In this document: positions 10,692 to 20,799 of the stretch, piece after piece | Layout: each line of letters starts with the position of its first letter | How positions within the stretch are numbered: the first letter of the stretch is position 1 | Source of the DNA: Ryuthela nishihirai | Taxonomy: Eukaryota > Arthropoda > Arachnida > Araneae > Heptathelidae | Direction: 5' to 3' | NCBI GenBank assembly: GCA_038380435.1 | Contig: JAWZYU010000025.1 | Span: 31,286,707 to 31,350,706, forward strand | Length of the DNA stretch: 64,000 nt | Translations under genes and position numbers: made by a program | Notes under the pieces: generated by a model | What the model was told of the DNA's origin: nothing | The model's input: the letters and a program-made list of their open reading frames with translations, nothing else | The model's database searches: none

Positions 10692-11080
10692 AAGGACTCC
10701 GAAGGTTCATAGAAAGTTAGGGCGGAGGGGACCACTGAAGTTGGAAGACAGATGGTAGCCTCCCGTCAAGACCATCCAACGTGTTCTTTAACGTGCACAG
10801 CGTATGGCTCTGCTGCACATTAGGCCACAGATTAACGTTCCATCCGACGGACGGCAGTATTTCCAAGCCCATCAGTGTCTCCTACTGACCGTGGGCATGA
10901 CGGGGAGTTTTGCGGAGATAAATCTCAACGCTGACCCAGCTGGGACTCGAATCTAGGAACTACAGATTACGAGCCTGGCGCGCTACCGACTGAGCCACCT
11001 TCGCCCCTCCCAGGCAGGACTCGAACCTGGGAACTACAGATTACAAGCCTGGCGTGTACCAATTGAGTCACTCTCGCCCC
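10620..11080 (-). mobile_element. SINE1, diverged copy plus extra tRNA head
   Basis: A tail, body and head run to about 11007. A second, head-only fragment follows (11012-11080, GGACTCGAACCTGGGAACTA to CTCTCGCCCC). The doubled head also occurs in the duplicate at 15120-15204. Confidence 0.8.
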
Positions 11081-11099
11081 ATGTTTGTGAGGAAGGCGA

Positions 11100-11487
11100 G
11101 TTGGGTTGGGTTGTTTTACCTCTGAGCGGCACTTTTTTGCACACCATGGGCTAAATGGCCAGGTCACATGGACCCCGAAGGCTCAGAGAAGGTTGGGGGA
11201 GGGGACCCACTGGAACAGCTGTTGGGAGACAGATGGTAGCCTCCCGTCAAGGCCATCCAGCGTGTTCTTTAACGTGCACAGGGTATGGCTCTCCCACAGA
11301 CGGGACCACGGCTTAACGTCCCATCCGACGGACGGCGGTCTTTCCAAGCCCATCGGTGTCCCCTACTGACCGTGGGCAGGGTGGGGAATTTTGCGGAGAT
11401 AAATCTCAGCGCTGACCCAGCTGGGATTCGAACCTGGGAACTACAGATTACGAGCCTGGCGCGCTACCGACTGAACCACCCCCGCCC
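11100..11487 (-). mobile_element. SINE1 full-length copy
   Basis: A young antisense copy. Its head abuts the RT N-terminal fragment of the LINE relic at 11488. Confidence 0.92.
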
Positions 11488-12035
11488 AGAAAGCTACGGA
11501 GAATGTCATCGATGTACCTCTCTAAAATTTTGTTTACGGTGGTCAAGATAACTATTTGAACTATAGGCCTATTGCTACTTTTAACACCACTTTTATGGAT
11601 AAACCTCAATATTGCAATTTTTAAAGCCGAGGGGATAATTCCAGAAGTAATGCTTAAGTTAATTAATTTAGCAAGATATTCTGTTAATTGATTCATGCAT
11701 TCCTTTATACGTTTGGCGTGTATATTATCAACGCCACATGATTTACATTCACCTAAAGTGGTAATTATTTTTCTCAATTGAATGTCCGAAATACATGGTA
11801 TGTAAATAGATCAGCTCAATGGGATATTAAGCGCAGGCATATAATTGTCTTTTTGAGTTGGATTATTTCTCTATAACTTATCAACCATGTCTGCATAAAA
11901 AAAAGTATTAAAATTCGTAGCAAGTTGAAAATTTGTTAAATATTTGAGTATGTGATTAATTAATTTATTATCCTGTGGCTTTTTCTTCTTCCCATCTAAT
12001 ATGGTATTAATCATATCCCAAGACTGCTTTATATT

Positions 12036-12675
12036 AAATAAAAAATAAAAATAAATGCTCCCTCAAGCAGCTACTTGCCACAGAGGTCTGACAGGAACCT
12101 GTCAGTTTATATGCCAAAGTAGAAGGTCTGAGAGGATGGCAGGACCTCAGCAGAAAAACAACATAGACATCCATGCCTTACCCGGGATTCAGAGTTGGGT
12201 TGGATTGCTTTACCTCTGAGCGGCACTTTTTTGCACACCATGGGCTAAATGGCCAGGTCACATGGACCCCGAAGGCTCAGAGAAGGTTGGCTCAGAGAAC
12301 GAAGGCTCAGAGAACAATCCCATGGGGGAGGGGACCCATTGGAACAGCTGTTGGGAGACAGATGGTAGCCTCCTGTCAAGGCCATCCAGCGTGTTCTTTA
12401 ACGTGCACAGGGTATGTCTCTCCCTCACACGAGGCCACGGCTTAACGTCCCATCCGACGGACGGCGGCCTTCCCAAGCCCATCGGTGTCCCCTACTGACC
12501 GTGGGCAAGGCGGGGAATTTTGCGGAGATAAATCTCAACGCTGACCCAGCTGGGACTCGAACCTGGGAACTACAGATTACGAGCGTGGCGCGCTACCGAC
12601 TGAGCCCCTCGGGATTCAGAACCCAGGTCCCTAGTTCACTAGCCAAGCGCGCTAACCATTCGGCCACGGGACGGC
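12036..12675 (-). mobile_element. SINE2 copy split by a SINE1 insertion
   Basis: The 3' part is 12050-12193 and the 5' tRNA head 12610-12675. An 8-bp or longer TSD TTTATATT flanks the whole (12028-12035 and 12676-12683). It lies in the linker of the LINE relic and was later split by SINE1. Confidence 0.88.
12194..12609 (-). mobile_element. SINE1 nested inside SINE2
   Basis: An 11-bp TSD CGGGATTCAGA (12183-12193 and 12610-12620) lies within SINE2 sequence. The copy carries ~30 extra bases near 12287-12325 from a local duplication of GCTCAGAGAA. Confidence 0.93.
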
Positions 12676-12968
12676 TTTATATTGCTGTTGTTTAATTAAC
12701 TTTTCAGGTTATTTTAACTAACTAATTCCTTCAGCCTCCATAACTCTTTAAGTACAGAACGAATATTGCTGAAGATCAAAATTTAGGTAGATTTGATTGA
12801 GATCTTTAATTTATACTCGGTTATACATTTTCGCAAACTGCTTATTTAAGAAGTTACTGAGCACTCAATCTGTGCGAGTCTGTTCGTGGAAAAACGACCA
12901 CTGAATCTCGGCCGCGAAGTACCATGACACATACCAAGGTATGTTCAAGTATTCTATGACGCTACGAG

Positions 12969-13335
12969 TTGTTGGGTTGTTTTACCTCTGAGCGGCACTT
13001 TTTTGCACACCATGGGCTAAATGGCCAGTTCACATGGACCCCGAAGGCTCAGAGAAGGTTGGGGAAGGGGACCTACTGGAACAACTGTTGGGAGACAGAT
13101 GGTAGCCTCCCGTCAAGGCCATCCAGCGTGTTCTTTAACGTGCACAGGGTATGGCTCTCCCGCATACGGGGCCACGGCTTAACGTCCCATCCGACGGACG
13201 GCGGCTTTTCCAAGCCCATCGGTGTTCCCTACTGACCGTGAGCAGGGCGGGGAATTTTGCAGAGATAAATCTCAACGCTGACCCAGCTGGGACTCGAACC
13301 TGGGAACTACAGATCACGAGCCTGGCGCGCTACCA
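12969..13335 (-). mobile_element. SINE1 copy, partner of 8966-9340
   Basis: Antisense copy truncated within the head. It is followed by a ~120-bp insert with a perfect hairpin before the shared duplication junction. Confidence 0.88.
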
Positions 13336-13405
13336 GTCAGAGCGTGCCAGGCTCGTGATCGTAATGTAGCCCGTAAATGCCCGTAATGTAGCTCGTAATG
13401 CAGCC

Positions 13406-13456
13406 CGTAAATGTATTACGGAAGCAATTCTCCGTTGCTTCCGTAATACATTTACG
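13406..13456. repeat. Perfect 22-bp inverted repeat with 7-nt loop
   Basis: Left arm 13406-13427 and right arm 13435-13456 are exactly complementary around TTCTCCG. The arm resembles CCGTTGCTTCCGTAATACAT at about 13953-13972, so it looks like a copied local sequence rather than a terminator. Confidence 0.9.
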
Positions 13457-13465
13457 CTACCGACT

Positions 13466-13812
13466 ACCTCCTTCAAAAGGGGACTTATCGTTGGAGCACA
13501 ATGGCTAGGAGCGTCTGTAATGGAGGTGATGGAACTCAGCGAAAATTACGGGCAGAATATCCGAAGTGAATGTATGGAGAATGGGCACGGTCTCAAACCG
13601 TCCACCAATCGTTGCGTGAGAAAAAAAGGCCCTGACAGACAGGCGTTTTTTGGTACGAACTGTACGGCAAAGCAGAGTTGCTTCGGTTCATTAGAAAGGA
13701 TGACAGATAACGGTATTTCAAAACCCATTCCAACGATACGCAGAGAATTAAAAACTTTGAAATTTCGGAACTGTAGCAGGATACATACGACGAAGTATTG
13801 GTGGTGTTTATA
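13466..13812 (+). pseudogene. Tc1-like transposase N-terminal fragment (copy 2)
   Basis: Matches 9345-9690 with few changes. Frames run through EVMELSENYGQN and IPTIRRELKTLKF. One extra base pair in an A-run near 13621-13627 shifts the frame relative to copy 1. It has the same missing catalytic half, so it is a duplicated relic. Confidence 0.6.
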
Positions 13813-14456
13813 ATAATTTCAGGCAATGCATTGGGCCACTCCGAGTTCTTCTGGCTGTCTGTTTACAAATTCTACAGTTGGCCCTGTGAATGAAAAGTTG
13901 CCGTTTCCTGGTATATACCATGCTGCGCCTACTGATATATTTTTTACCTTCTCCGTTGCTTCCGTAATACATTTTCGCAAATGAATGCAGAAGCCATTAA
14001 GTATAAATTGCAAATAAAGCAAAAAGAAAAACTGTGAAATCTGTAACATTCTTTTTTAGTAAATAACCCCTCAAGCAGTTGCTTGCCACAGAAGTCTGAT
14101 AGCTATAGAGGTTTGTGAGGGTTTTTTTTGCACACAATGAGCTAAATGGCTAGGCACAAGGACCCCGAAGGCTCAGAGAAGGTTGGAGAGAGGATACCCA
14201 CTAGAACAGCTGTTGGGAGACAGACGGTAGTCTCCCGTCAAAACTCTCCAGCGTGTTCCTAAGCGTGCACATAATATGGCTCTCATGGAGACAAGGCTTA
14301 ACGTCCCATCCGATGGCGAACGACTTTTCCAAGCCAATCGGTGTCCCGTACTGACCGAGGACAGAGCAAGGAGTTTTGCGGAGATTAATCTCAACGCTGT
14401 CCCAGACAGAGTTGGGTTGTTTTACCTCTGAGCGGCACTTTTTTGCGCACAACACG
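13813..14456 (-). mobile_element. Duplicated block with SINE2 tail remnant and diverged SINE1
   Basis: Copy of 9690-10330. It holds the unassigned conserved segment (to about 14050), a SINE2 3' fragment (14067-14100), and an old headless SINE1 (about 14125-14400) followed by a second SINE1 tail (14409-14456). Confidence 0.75.
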
Positions 14457-14467
14457 GTTATTTAATA

Positions 14468-14849
14468 GGGGGCGGGGGTGGCTCGGTCGGTAGCGTGCCA
14501 GGCTCGTAATCTGTAGTTCCCAGGTTCGAGTCCCAGCTGGGTCAGCGTTGAGATTTATCTCCGCAAAATTCCCGGCCCTGCCCACGGTCAGTAGTGGACA
14601 CCGATGGGCTTGGAAAGGCCGCCGTCCGTCGGATGGGACGTTAAGCCGTGGTCCCGTATGCGGGAGAGTCATACCCTGTGCACGTTAAAGAACACGCTGG
14701 ATGGCCTTGACGGGAGGCTACCATCTGTCTCCCAACAGCTATTCCAGTGGGTCCCCTCCCCCAACCATCTCTGAGTCTTCGGGGTCCATATGACCTGGCC
14801 ATTTAGCCCATGGTGTGCAAAAAAGTGCCGCTCAGAGACAACCCAACCC
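14468..14849 (+). mobile_element. SINE1 full-length copy
   Basis: An 11-bp TSD GTTATTTAATA (14457-14467 and 14850-14860). The empty site is seen in the paralogous block at about 10667-10677, so this insertion postdates the segmental duplication. Confidence 0.94.
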
Positions 14850-14860
14850 GTTATTTAATA

Positions 14861-15204
14861 ATGGCCAGGTCACAAGGACCCCGAAGGTTCATAGAAAGTT
14901 GGGGCGGAGGGGACCCACTGAAGTTGGAAGACAGATGGTAGCCACCCGTCAAGACCATCCAACGTGTTCTTTAACGTGCACAGCGTATGGCTCTGCTGCA
15001 GATGGGGCCACAGCTTAACGTCCCATTCGATGGTCGGCAGTATTTCCAAGCCCATCAGTGTCTCCTACTGACCGTGGGCATGACGGAGCTACCGACTGAG
15101 CGCGCTACCGACTGAGCCACCTTCGACCCTCCCAGGCAGGACTCGAACCTGGGAACTACAGATTACAAGCCTGGCGTGTACCAATTGAGTCACTCTCGCC
15201 CCAG
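14861..15204 (-). mobile_element. SINE1, diverged copy plus extra tRNA head
   Basis: Paralogue of 10680-11080: the same rare subtype, with a deletion that removes part of the first head near 15088-15118. Confidence 0.8.
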
Positions 15205-15206
15205 GT

Positions 15207-15330
15207 TTGTGAGGAAGGCGAGACCTAGCAGAAAGGAAACACAAACATCGATACCTTTCTCGGGCCTCGAACCCAGGTGTCTTTGATTTGTAGCCCAGCG
15301 CGTTAACCACTCGGCCACGGGACGGCTCAG
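15207..15330 (-). mobile_element. SINE2 5' half
   Basis: Antisense head ending in CACTCGGCCACGGGACGGC. The body stops after about 50 bp and the 3' module is missing. Confidence 0.8.
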
Positions 15331-15727
15331 TTTTAATAGTTGCACCAAAACATAAAGCATATATTTCGTATATACTTTCGAGAAACAAAAATGTAGAATT
15401 TTTGAAGAAAACGAAAAAAGTACATAATTAATATTAGAGTAAAATAAGAAACAATTTTTGGTTAGGACTTCAGAAAAACCAATGAGCTCTTACTAACGTC
15501 CCAAAATAGGCGCTCCTACACATGAGCATCGGCAGGGAGATGGGGGTGGGGAGGCAGCGTGCATATTTCCTTCCCCCGAAATGTTATGTTTTTCGATTGC
15601 TATATCATTGCTACCTTTTTTTGTAACAAATACATTTACTGAAAACGTCACTAGATACTATTAAACGTATTCTAAGAAGACACGCCCGTTATATAAAAAG
15701 AGTAAAAAGTTTGAACGATTCTTGTCT
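15331..15727. other. Unassigned unique sequence
   Basis: No recognised element or gene. A short purine-rich GGGAGATGGGGGTGGGGAGG run lies at about 15535-15555. Confidence 0.5.
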
Positions 15728-16040
15728 GCCGTGTGCGGGGATGGCTCAGTCGGTAGCGCGTCAGGCTCCTAATCTGCAGAACCAAGATTTGAGTCACCCT
15801 TGTGCCAGAGCTCTGCATTTACCTCCGCAAAAACCTCACCCTGCCCTCGGTCAGTAGGGGACATCGATGGGTTTGGAAAGGCCGCCGTCCGTCCGGTGGG
15901 ACGTTAAGCCTTGGCCCCATGTGCGGGAGAGTCATACTCTGTGTATGTTAAGGAACACTGTTGGCCTAGACGGTAGGTACCATCTGTCTCCAAACAGCTG
16001 TCCAGTGGGTCATCTTTCCCCAACCTTCTCCGAGTCCTAA
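15728..16040 (+). mobile_element. SINE1, old diverged copy
   Basis: The head is recognisable (GGATGGCTCAGTCGGTAGCG) with many substitutions. It runs straight into another SINE1 body, so the two form a head-to-tail pair. Confidence 0.8.
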
Positions 16041-16394
16041 GGTCCCTGCCCAGCCCATGGTAAGTAGGAGACACCGATGGGCTTGGAAAGACCGCCGTCC
16101 GTAGGATGGAACGTTAAGCCGTGGTCCGTGTGCGGGAGAGCCATACCCTGTGCACGTTAAAGAACACGCTGGACGGCTTGACGGGAGGCTACCAACAGCT
16201 GTTCCAGTGGGTCTTCTTCCCCAACCTTCTCTGAGCCTTCGGGGTCCATGTGACCTGGCCATTTAGCCCATGGTGTGCAAAAAAGTGCCGCTCAGAGGTG
16301 AAACAACCCAACTCAATCCTCGGGGTCCTTGTGACCTTACCATTAACATATTGCGTGCAAAATAGTGTCACTCCGAGGTATAGCAACCCAACCA
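16041..16394 (+). mobile_element. SINE1, headless copy plus extra tail
   Basis: Body and tail at 16041-16316, then a second diverged tail at 16317-16394 (CTCGGGGTCCTTGTGACC to GTATAGCAACCCAACC). Confidence 0.8.
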
Positions 16395-17150
16395 CCAAAT
16401 TAAATCACCCCACTTTTTAATCCACATTTCTCCGTTGGACAACACTAAACTAGCTCTATAAAAAAATTCGCCCTCTGTAAACCAGGATATTCGATAGCTA
16501 AAGGAAATGTCAAAAAAAAAAAGTAACTCATGAGCCATTACCGAAGAAAAGCTTTACCTTGTTTCTCCGTTGGCGTCATGTCAGTTTTCAGTAGGCGTGA
16601 ACTGTTGGGGGCGATCCCAAAAGGTTTCCTTTACTTTGTAACAGAACCTTAAGCTAAAAATAAAACACATAATCGCTGCACTGGGCTTTCCCCTGTGCTG
16701 GTGTTCCAAATTTTCACGCTCCCTCAAGCACTTAATAGAGCAAAACAACACACGTACTGGACAACGAGATAACAGGTAATTACCCCCCGGCTCGCTCGTC
16801 AAAAAAGCATTAAATCATTCACCCTGCAAATGGCACTCAACCTAAGAGAGCTTGATCGAGAAATGTTAGCGCAAACGCTTCATTATGATCTTTGGAAGGA
16901 CTGACGACACACCCTTTTCTGCGAAGCGTTCGCTGAGGGTTTTCCACTTAAAAGCTGAGAACGGAAGAAATACGTTTATATTCTGTATTATTCTTGGATT
17001 AATTTTCACAGTCAAGATTAAAATTTATCTTAAGAATTTTTTATTGCTTAATGTTTTCTCGGCTGTATAAGTGACTAAATGGACAGATCACATGAACTAC
17101 AAATGTTGTATCTACTTTTTCTGCCCAGCTTTGAGTCATTGTGTTCACGA
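16395..17150. other. Unassigned unique sequence
   Basis: No SINE, LINE or tandem repeat is recognised. A 73-codon minus frame (16581-16802) and a 61-codon plus frame (16885-17070) show no known motif and no convincing splice context. Confidence 0.45.
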
Positions 17151-17153
17151 AGA

Positions 17154-17534
17154 GGGTTGGGTTACCTCTGAGCGGCACTTTTTTGCACACAATGGGCTAA
17201 ATGGCCAGGTCACAAGGACCCGAAGGCTCAGAGAAGGTTGGGGGAGGGGACCCACTGGAACAGCTGTTAGGAGACAGATGGTAACCTTCCGTCAAGGCCA
17301 TCCAGTGTGTTCTTTAACGTGCAGAGGGTATGGTTCTCCCGCACACGGGGCCACAGCTTAACGTCCCATCCGACGGACGGCGGTCTTTCCAAGCCCATCG
17401 GTGTCCCCTACTGACAGTGGGCAGGGCGGGGAATTTTGCGGAGATAAATCTCAACGCTGACCCAGCTGGGACTCGAACCTGGGAACTGCAGATTACGAGC
17501 CTGGCGTGTTACCGACTGAGCCACCCCCGCCCCT
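17154..17534 (-). mobile_element. SINE1 full-length copy
   Basis: Antisense copy with a shortened tail (GGGTTGGGTTACC lacks the TTTT of other copies). Confidence 0.9.
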
Positions 17535-17667
17535 CACAAAGGGCAACAAGCACAATTTCGAGGTTTGAAATTCGTAAAGATGCTTTCTAGGTCTTAAGTA
17601 TTGACAAAAAGCCAGGCGCTGCTGAAGTGAAAACTTGAGACAAAAACAAATTTACTTCTGAAGTTCA

Positions 17668-17752
17668 CTTGCCACGAAGGCCTCACAGGAGCCTGTCAGT
17701 ACAATTAGCCAGAGATCAGTTATGAAAGCGAGGTCTCAGCAGATATCAGAAA
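17668..17752 (-). mobile_element. SINE2 3' fragment
   Basis: Diverged antisense piece with ACTTGCCACGAAGGCCTCAC and CGAGGTCTCAGCAGA. No head. Confidence 0.65.
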
Positions 17753-18065
17753 GAAAGCATCCGTGTTTCTTTCTGATGTGTTATATGTGATGGGAAAAGA
17801 ATATCTGTTCATTGTCTTGATGTGTGTTGTGATAAAGGGAAAAATTAAATAACACTCGTGCTTTTTTCTGATGAGAGTTGTGATGTGAAGAGCATTCTTT
17901 TTCCTTATGTGGTTTGCGATGTGAAAAAGCAGCAGTGCCTTTTTGTGATGCATGCTGGGATGTGAATTAAAAATCCAAGCTCCTTTCTGATGCGAATTAA
18001 GAATTCGTACTTCTTTGTGGACGTGTTTTGATGTGAATTAAGAATCCAAGCTTCTTTCTCATGCG

Positions 18066-18457
18066 GGGCGGGGGTGGCTCAGTCGGTAGCGCGCCAGGCT
18101 CGTAATCTGTAGTTCCCAGGTTCGAGTCCCAGCTGGGTCAGCGTTGAGATTTATCTCCGCAAAAATTCCCCGCCCTGCCCACGGTCAGTAGGGGACACCG
18201 ATGGGCTTGTAAAGGCCGCCGTCCGTCGGATGGGACGTTAAGCCGTGGCCCCGTGTGCGGGAGAGCCATACCCTGTGCACGTTAAAGAACACGCTGGATG
18301 GCCTTGACGGGAGGCTACCATCTGTCTCCCAACAGCTGTTCCAGTGGGTCCCCTCCCCCAACCTTCTCTGAGCCTTCGGGGTCCGTGTGACCTGGCCATT
18401 TAGCCCATGGTGTGCAAAAAAGTGCCGCTCAGAGGTAAAACAACAACACAACACAAA
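18066..18457 (+). mobile_element. SINE1, reference full-length copy (tRNA-derived SINE)
   Basis: Intact copy used to define the family. The 5' head is tRNA-like: box A TGGCTCAGTCGG at 18075-18086 and box B GGTTCGAGTCC at 18119-18129, 32 nt apart, as in a Pol III internal promoter. The anticodon-loop position reads CGT and the arm resembles an elongator tRNA-Met or tRNA-Thr arm (inference). A GC-rich body follows, with a conserved core around GTCCGTCGGATGGGACGTTA (18221-18240), then a 3' tail containing GTGCAAAAAAGTGCCGCTCA and an AAC/CCCAA-type repeat instead of poly(A). A 13-bp direct repeat TCTTTCTCATGCG flanks it (18053-18065 and 18458-18470), which proves transposition. The core may belong to one of the metazoan conserved SINE central domains, but I cannot name which without alignment. 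The copy sits inside a degenerate tandem repeat. It encodes no protein. Confidence 0.93.
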
Positions 18458-18740
18458 TCTTTCTCATGCGAATTAAGAATTCGTACTTCTTTCTGGACGT
18501 GTTTTGATGGGAATTAAGAATCTATGCTTCTATCCGATGTGTATAAAGAAATAATTCGTGCTATTTTCTAGTGTGTTTTGTTATGTAAAAAAAAATCCAT
18601 TTCTCCTTTGCGATGTGTTATGGATGTGAAGAAAGAATTCGTTCTATTTTCTGATGCACTTTCTTTTTGTGAAGAATGTATCAATGCTCCTTTGTGATGT
18701 TTTATGTGATCAGATGTGTTTTTTTTGTTTTGTTTTTTTG

Positions 18741-19103
18741 TGTTGTTTTACCTCTGAGCGGCACTTTTTTGCACACCATGGGCTAAATGGCCAGGTCACA
18801 TGGACCCCGAAGGCTCAGAGAAGCTTGGGGGAGGGGACCCACTGGAACAGCTGTTGGGAGACAGATGGTAGCTCCCCCGTCAAGGCCATCCAGCGTGTTC
18901 TTTAACGTGCACAGGGTATGGCTCTCCCGCACACGGGACCACGGCTTAACGTCCCTTTCCAAGCCCATCGGTGTCCCCTACTGACCGTGGGCAGGGCAGG
19001 GAATTTTGCGGACATAAATCTCAACGCTGACCCAGCTGGGACTCGAACCTGGGAACTACAGATTTCGAGCCTGGCGCGCTACCGACTGAGCCACCCCCGC
19101 CCC
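18741..19103 (-). mobile_element. SINE1 copy with core deletion
   Basis: Antisense copy lacking about 20 bp of the conserved core: AACGTCCC joins TTTCCAAGCCC near 18950-18962, removing the CATCCGACGGACGGCGG motif. Confidence 0.9.
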
Positions 19104-19453
19104 TATGTCATCAGAATCATCCGTTCTTCTTCTTGATGTGTGTTGTTATGAAGAGGAAAGAAATAAGTAAATATATTATATTTTTTCTGAGCAAGTAACA
19201 AGAGATATGCTGCAGCGCGTATGGCAAAAAGTGGATACCAGTTTGACATGTGGTTGGGTCTTTAACGATGTACATTCAAAACTATCTGAAGTGCATTTTC
19301 AATCAAAATATTACTTTATTTGAATATGTATATTATTTTCCTATAAAATGGTTCTCCCCACCGTTAATTTTCGGACATACTGTAGATTTAATTGGACATT
19401 TTTATCTTTACCCACATCTTCCATGGAAAAATTTATTGAACAACTTACTGTGG

Positions 19454-19826
19454 GTTGGGTTGTTTTACCTCTGAGCGGCACTTTTTTGCACACCATGGGC
19501 TAAATGGCGAGGTCACAAGGACCCCGAAGGCTCAGAGAAGGTTGGGGACCCACTGGAACAGCTGTTGGGAGACAGAAGGTAACCTCCCGTCAAGGCCATC
19601 CAGCGTGTTCTTTAACGTGCACAGCATATGGCTCTCCCGCACACGGGACCACGGCTTAACGTCCCATCCGACGGGCGGCGGCCTTTCCAAGCCCATCGGT
19701 GTCCCCTACTGACCGTGGGCAGGGAATTTTGCGGAGATAAATCTCAACGCTGACCCAGCTGGGACTCGAACCTGGGAACTACAGATCACGAGCCTGGCGC
19801 GCTACCGACTGAGCCACCCCCGCCCC
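19454..19826 (-). mobile_element. SINE1 full-length copy
   Basis: An 11-bp TSD ACTTACTGTGG (19443-19453 and 19827-19837). A short deletion removes GGGAGGG near 19548. Confidence 0.93.
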
Positions 19827-19837
19827 ACTTACTGTGG

Positions 19838-20384
19838 CATAGCATCAATAACATAAACTTGACTGTTAATAAAGTGTCATTGAGTGCAATTATAACTTAA
19901 CACAGCAATATAAATTCCATTCTATAATAGTTGATGTTTCCATGAACAGAATGAAAAAGGAGTTAATAAGTTAATAAGGAATAAAAATGTTCCGTAAATT
20001 GGTATAAAATTTGAAAATCGCATATCTTCCGGTGGATAACCTAGAAACATAACAAAATTGGAATGTGCAAAATAACCAAAGAAATTGATCATATTTCTCG
20101 GTATGCGGCAGGGGATGTCTATCTCCAAAAATAAAGAAGTTCGATGTCTATCTCCAAAAATAAAGAAGTTCGATGTCTATCTCCAAAAATAAAGAAGTTC
20201 GATGTCTACAGACGGACGGACAAATAGACAGAACGATAGAGTGAACATATTATCTCATTTCCATTTTTTTTCCTTTTTTTTGGAAACAAGATATAAAAAA
20301 CGGTAAAAAGTAAAAAAAAAGTGCCCTCTTAAACAACTGATTACATGATAACATGACATGACAACACATTACATGATATTTAAC
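19838..20384. other. Unassigned AT-rich stretch with a short tandem repeat
   Basis: Contains the 29-bp tandem repeat at 20114-20208. Otherwise no recognised element. Confidence 0.5.
20114..20208. repeat. 29-bp tandem repeat, 3.3 units
   Basis: Three exact units beginning GATGTCTATCTCCAAAAATA, plus a partial fourth. Confidence 0.95.
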
Positions 20385-20397
20385 AGCAATTACTGCA

Positions 20398-20781
20398 GAG
20401 CCGGGGGCGGCTCAGTCGGTAGCGCGCCAGGCTCGTAATCTGTAGTTCCCAGGTTCGAGTCCCAGCTGGGTCAGCGTTGAGATTTATCTCCGCAAAATTC
20501 CCCGCCCTGCCCACGGTCAGTAGGGGACACCGATGGGCTTGGAAAGGTCGCCGTCCGTCGGATGGGACGTTAAGCCGTGGCCCCGTGTGCGGGAGAGTCA
20601 TACCCTGTGCACGTTAAAGAACACGCTGGATGGCCTTGACGGGAGGCTACCATCTGTCTCCCAACAGTTGTTCCAGTGGGCCCTCTCCCCCAACCTTCTT
20701 TGAGCTTTGGGGGTCCATGTGACCTGCCCATTTAGCCCATTGTTTGCAAAAAAGTGCCGCTCAGAGGTAAAACAACCCAAA
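20398..20781 (+). mobile_element. SINE1 full-length copy
   Basis: A 13-bp TSD AGCAATTACTGCA (20385-20397 and 20782-20794). Confidence 0.94.
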
Positions 20782-20799
20782 AGCAATTACTGCATCATT

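Larger units (their letters stand above)
7195..12860 (-). mobile_element. Jockey/CR1-group LINE relic, interrupted by nested insertions
   Basis: Pieces of one non-LTR reverse transcriptase (RT) lie in order on the minus strand. 12860-12684 is the endonuclease-RT linker. 12035-11488 gives the RT N-terminus, with K-S-C-G-V-D-N-I and later V-N-K-I-L-E-R-Y-I. 8526-8218 gives LFLDSSKAFDTLDRNIL and, in another frame, GVPQGSILGPLLFLL. 7982-7678 gives the palm/thumb region with NKTKWMIFNS. 7412-7195 gives YKAICESLNRYGITIYGTTG. All are typical of the Jockey/CR1 RT group. The RT active-site box is not clearly preserved. Between the pieces lie a MITE, two SINE2 copies and a SINE1-rich block. Many stops and frameshifts make it dead. 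That all pieces belong to one insertion is inferred from their order and strand. Confidence 0.75.
17755..19200. repeat. Degenerate tandem repeat, split by two SINE1 copies
   Basis: Outside the SINEs at 18066-18457 and 18741-19103, the sequence repeats variants of TTCTTTCTGATGTG, GATGTGAATTAAGAAT and CGTGCTTCTTTCTG at irregular ~45-60 bp spacing. The frames on both strands are repeat artefacts. Confidence 0.7.

Noticed and set aside
18066..18140. tRNA genes at the SINE heads
   Set aside because: Box A and box B are present, but the acceptor stem does not close and the head is always fused to the SINE body, so these are SINE promoters.
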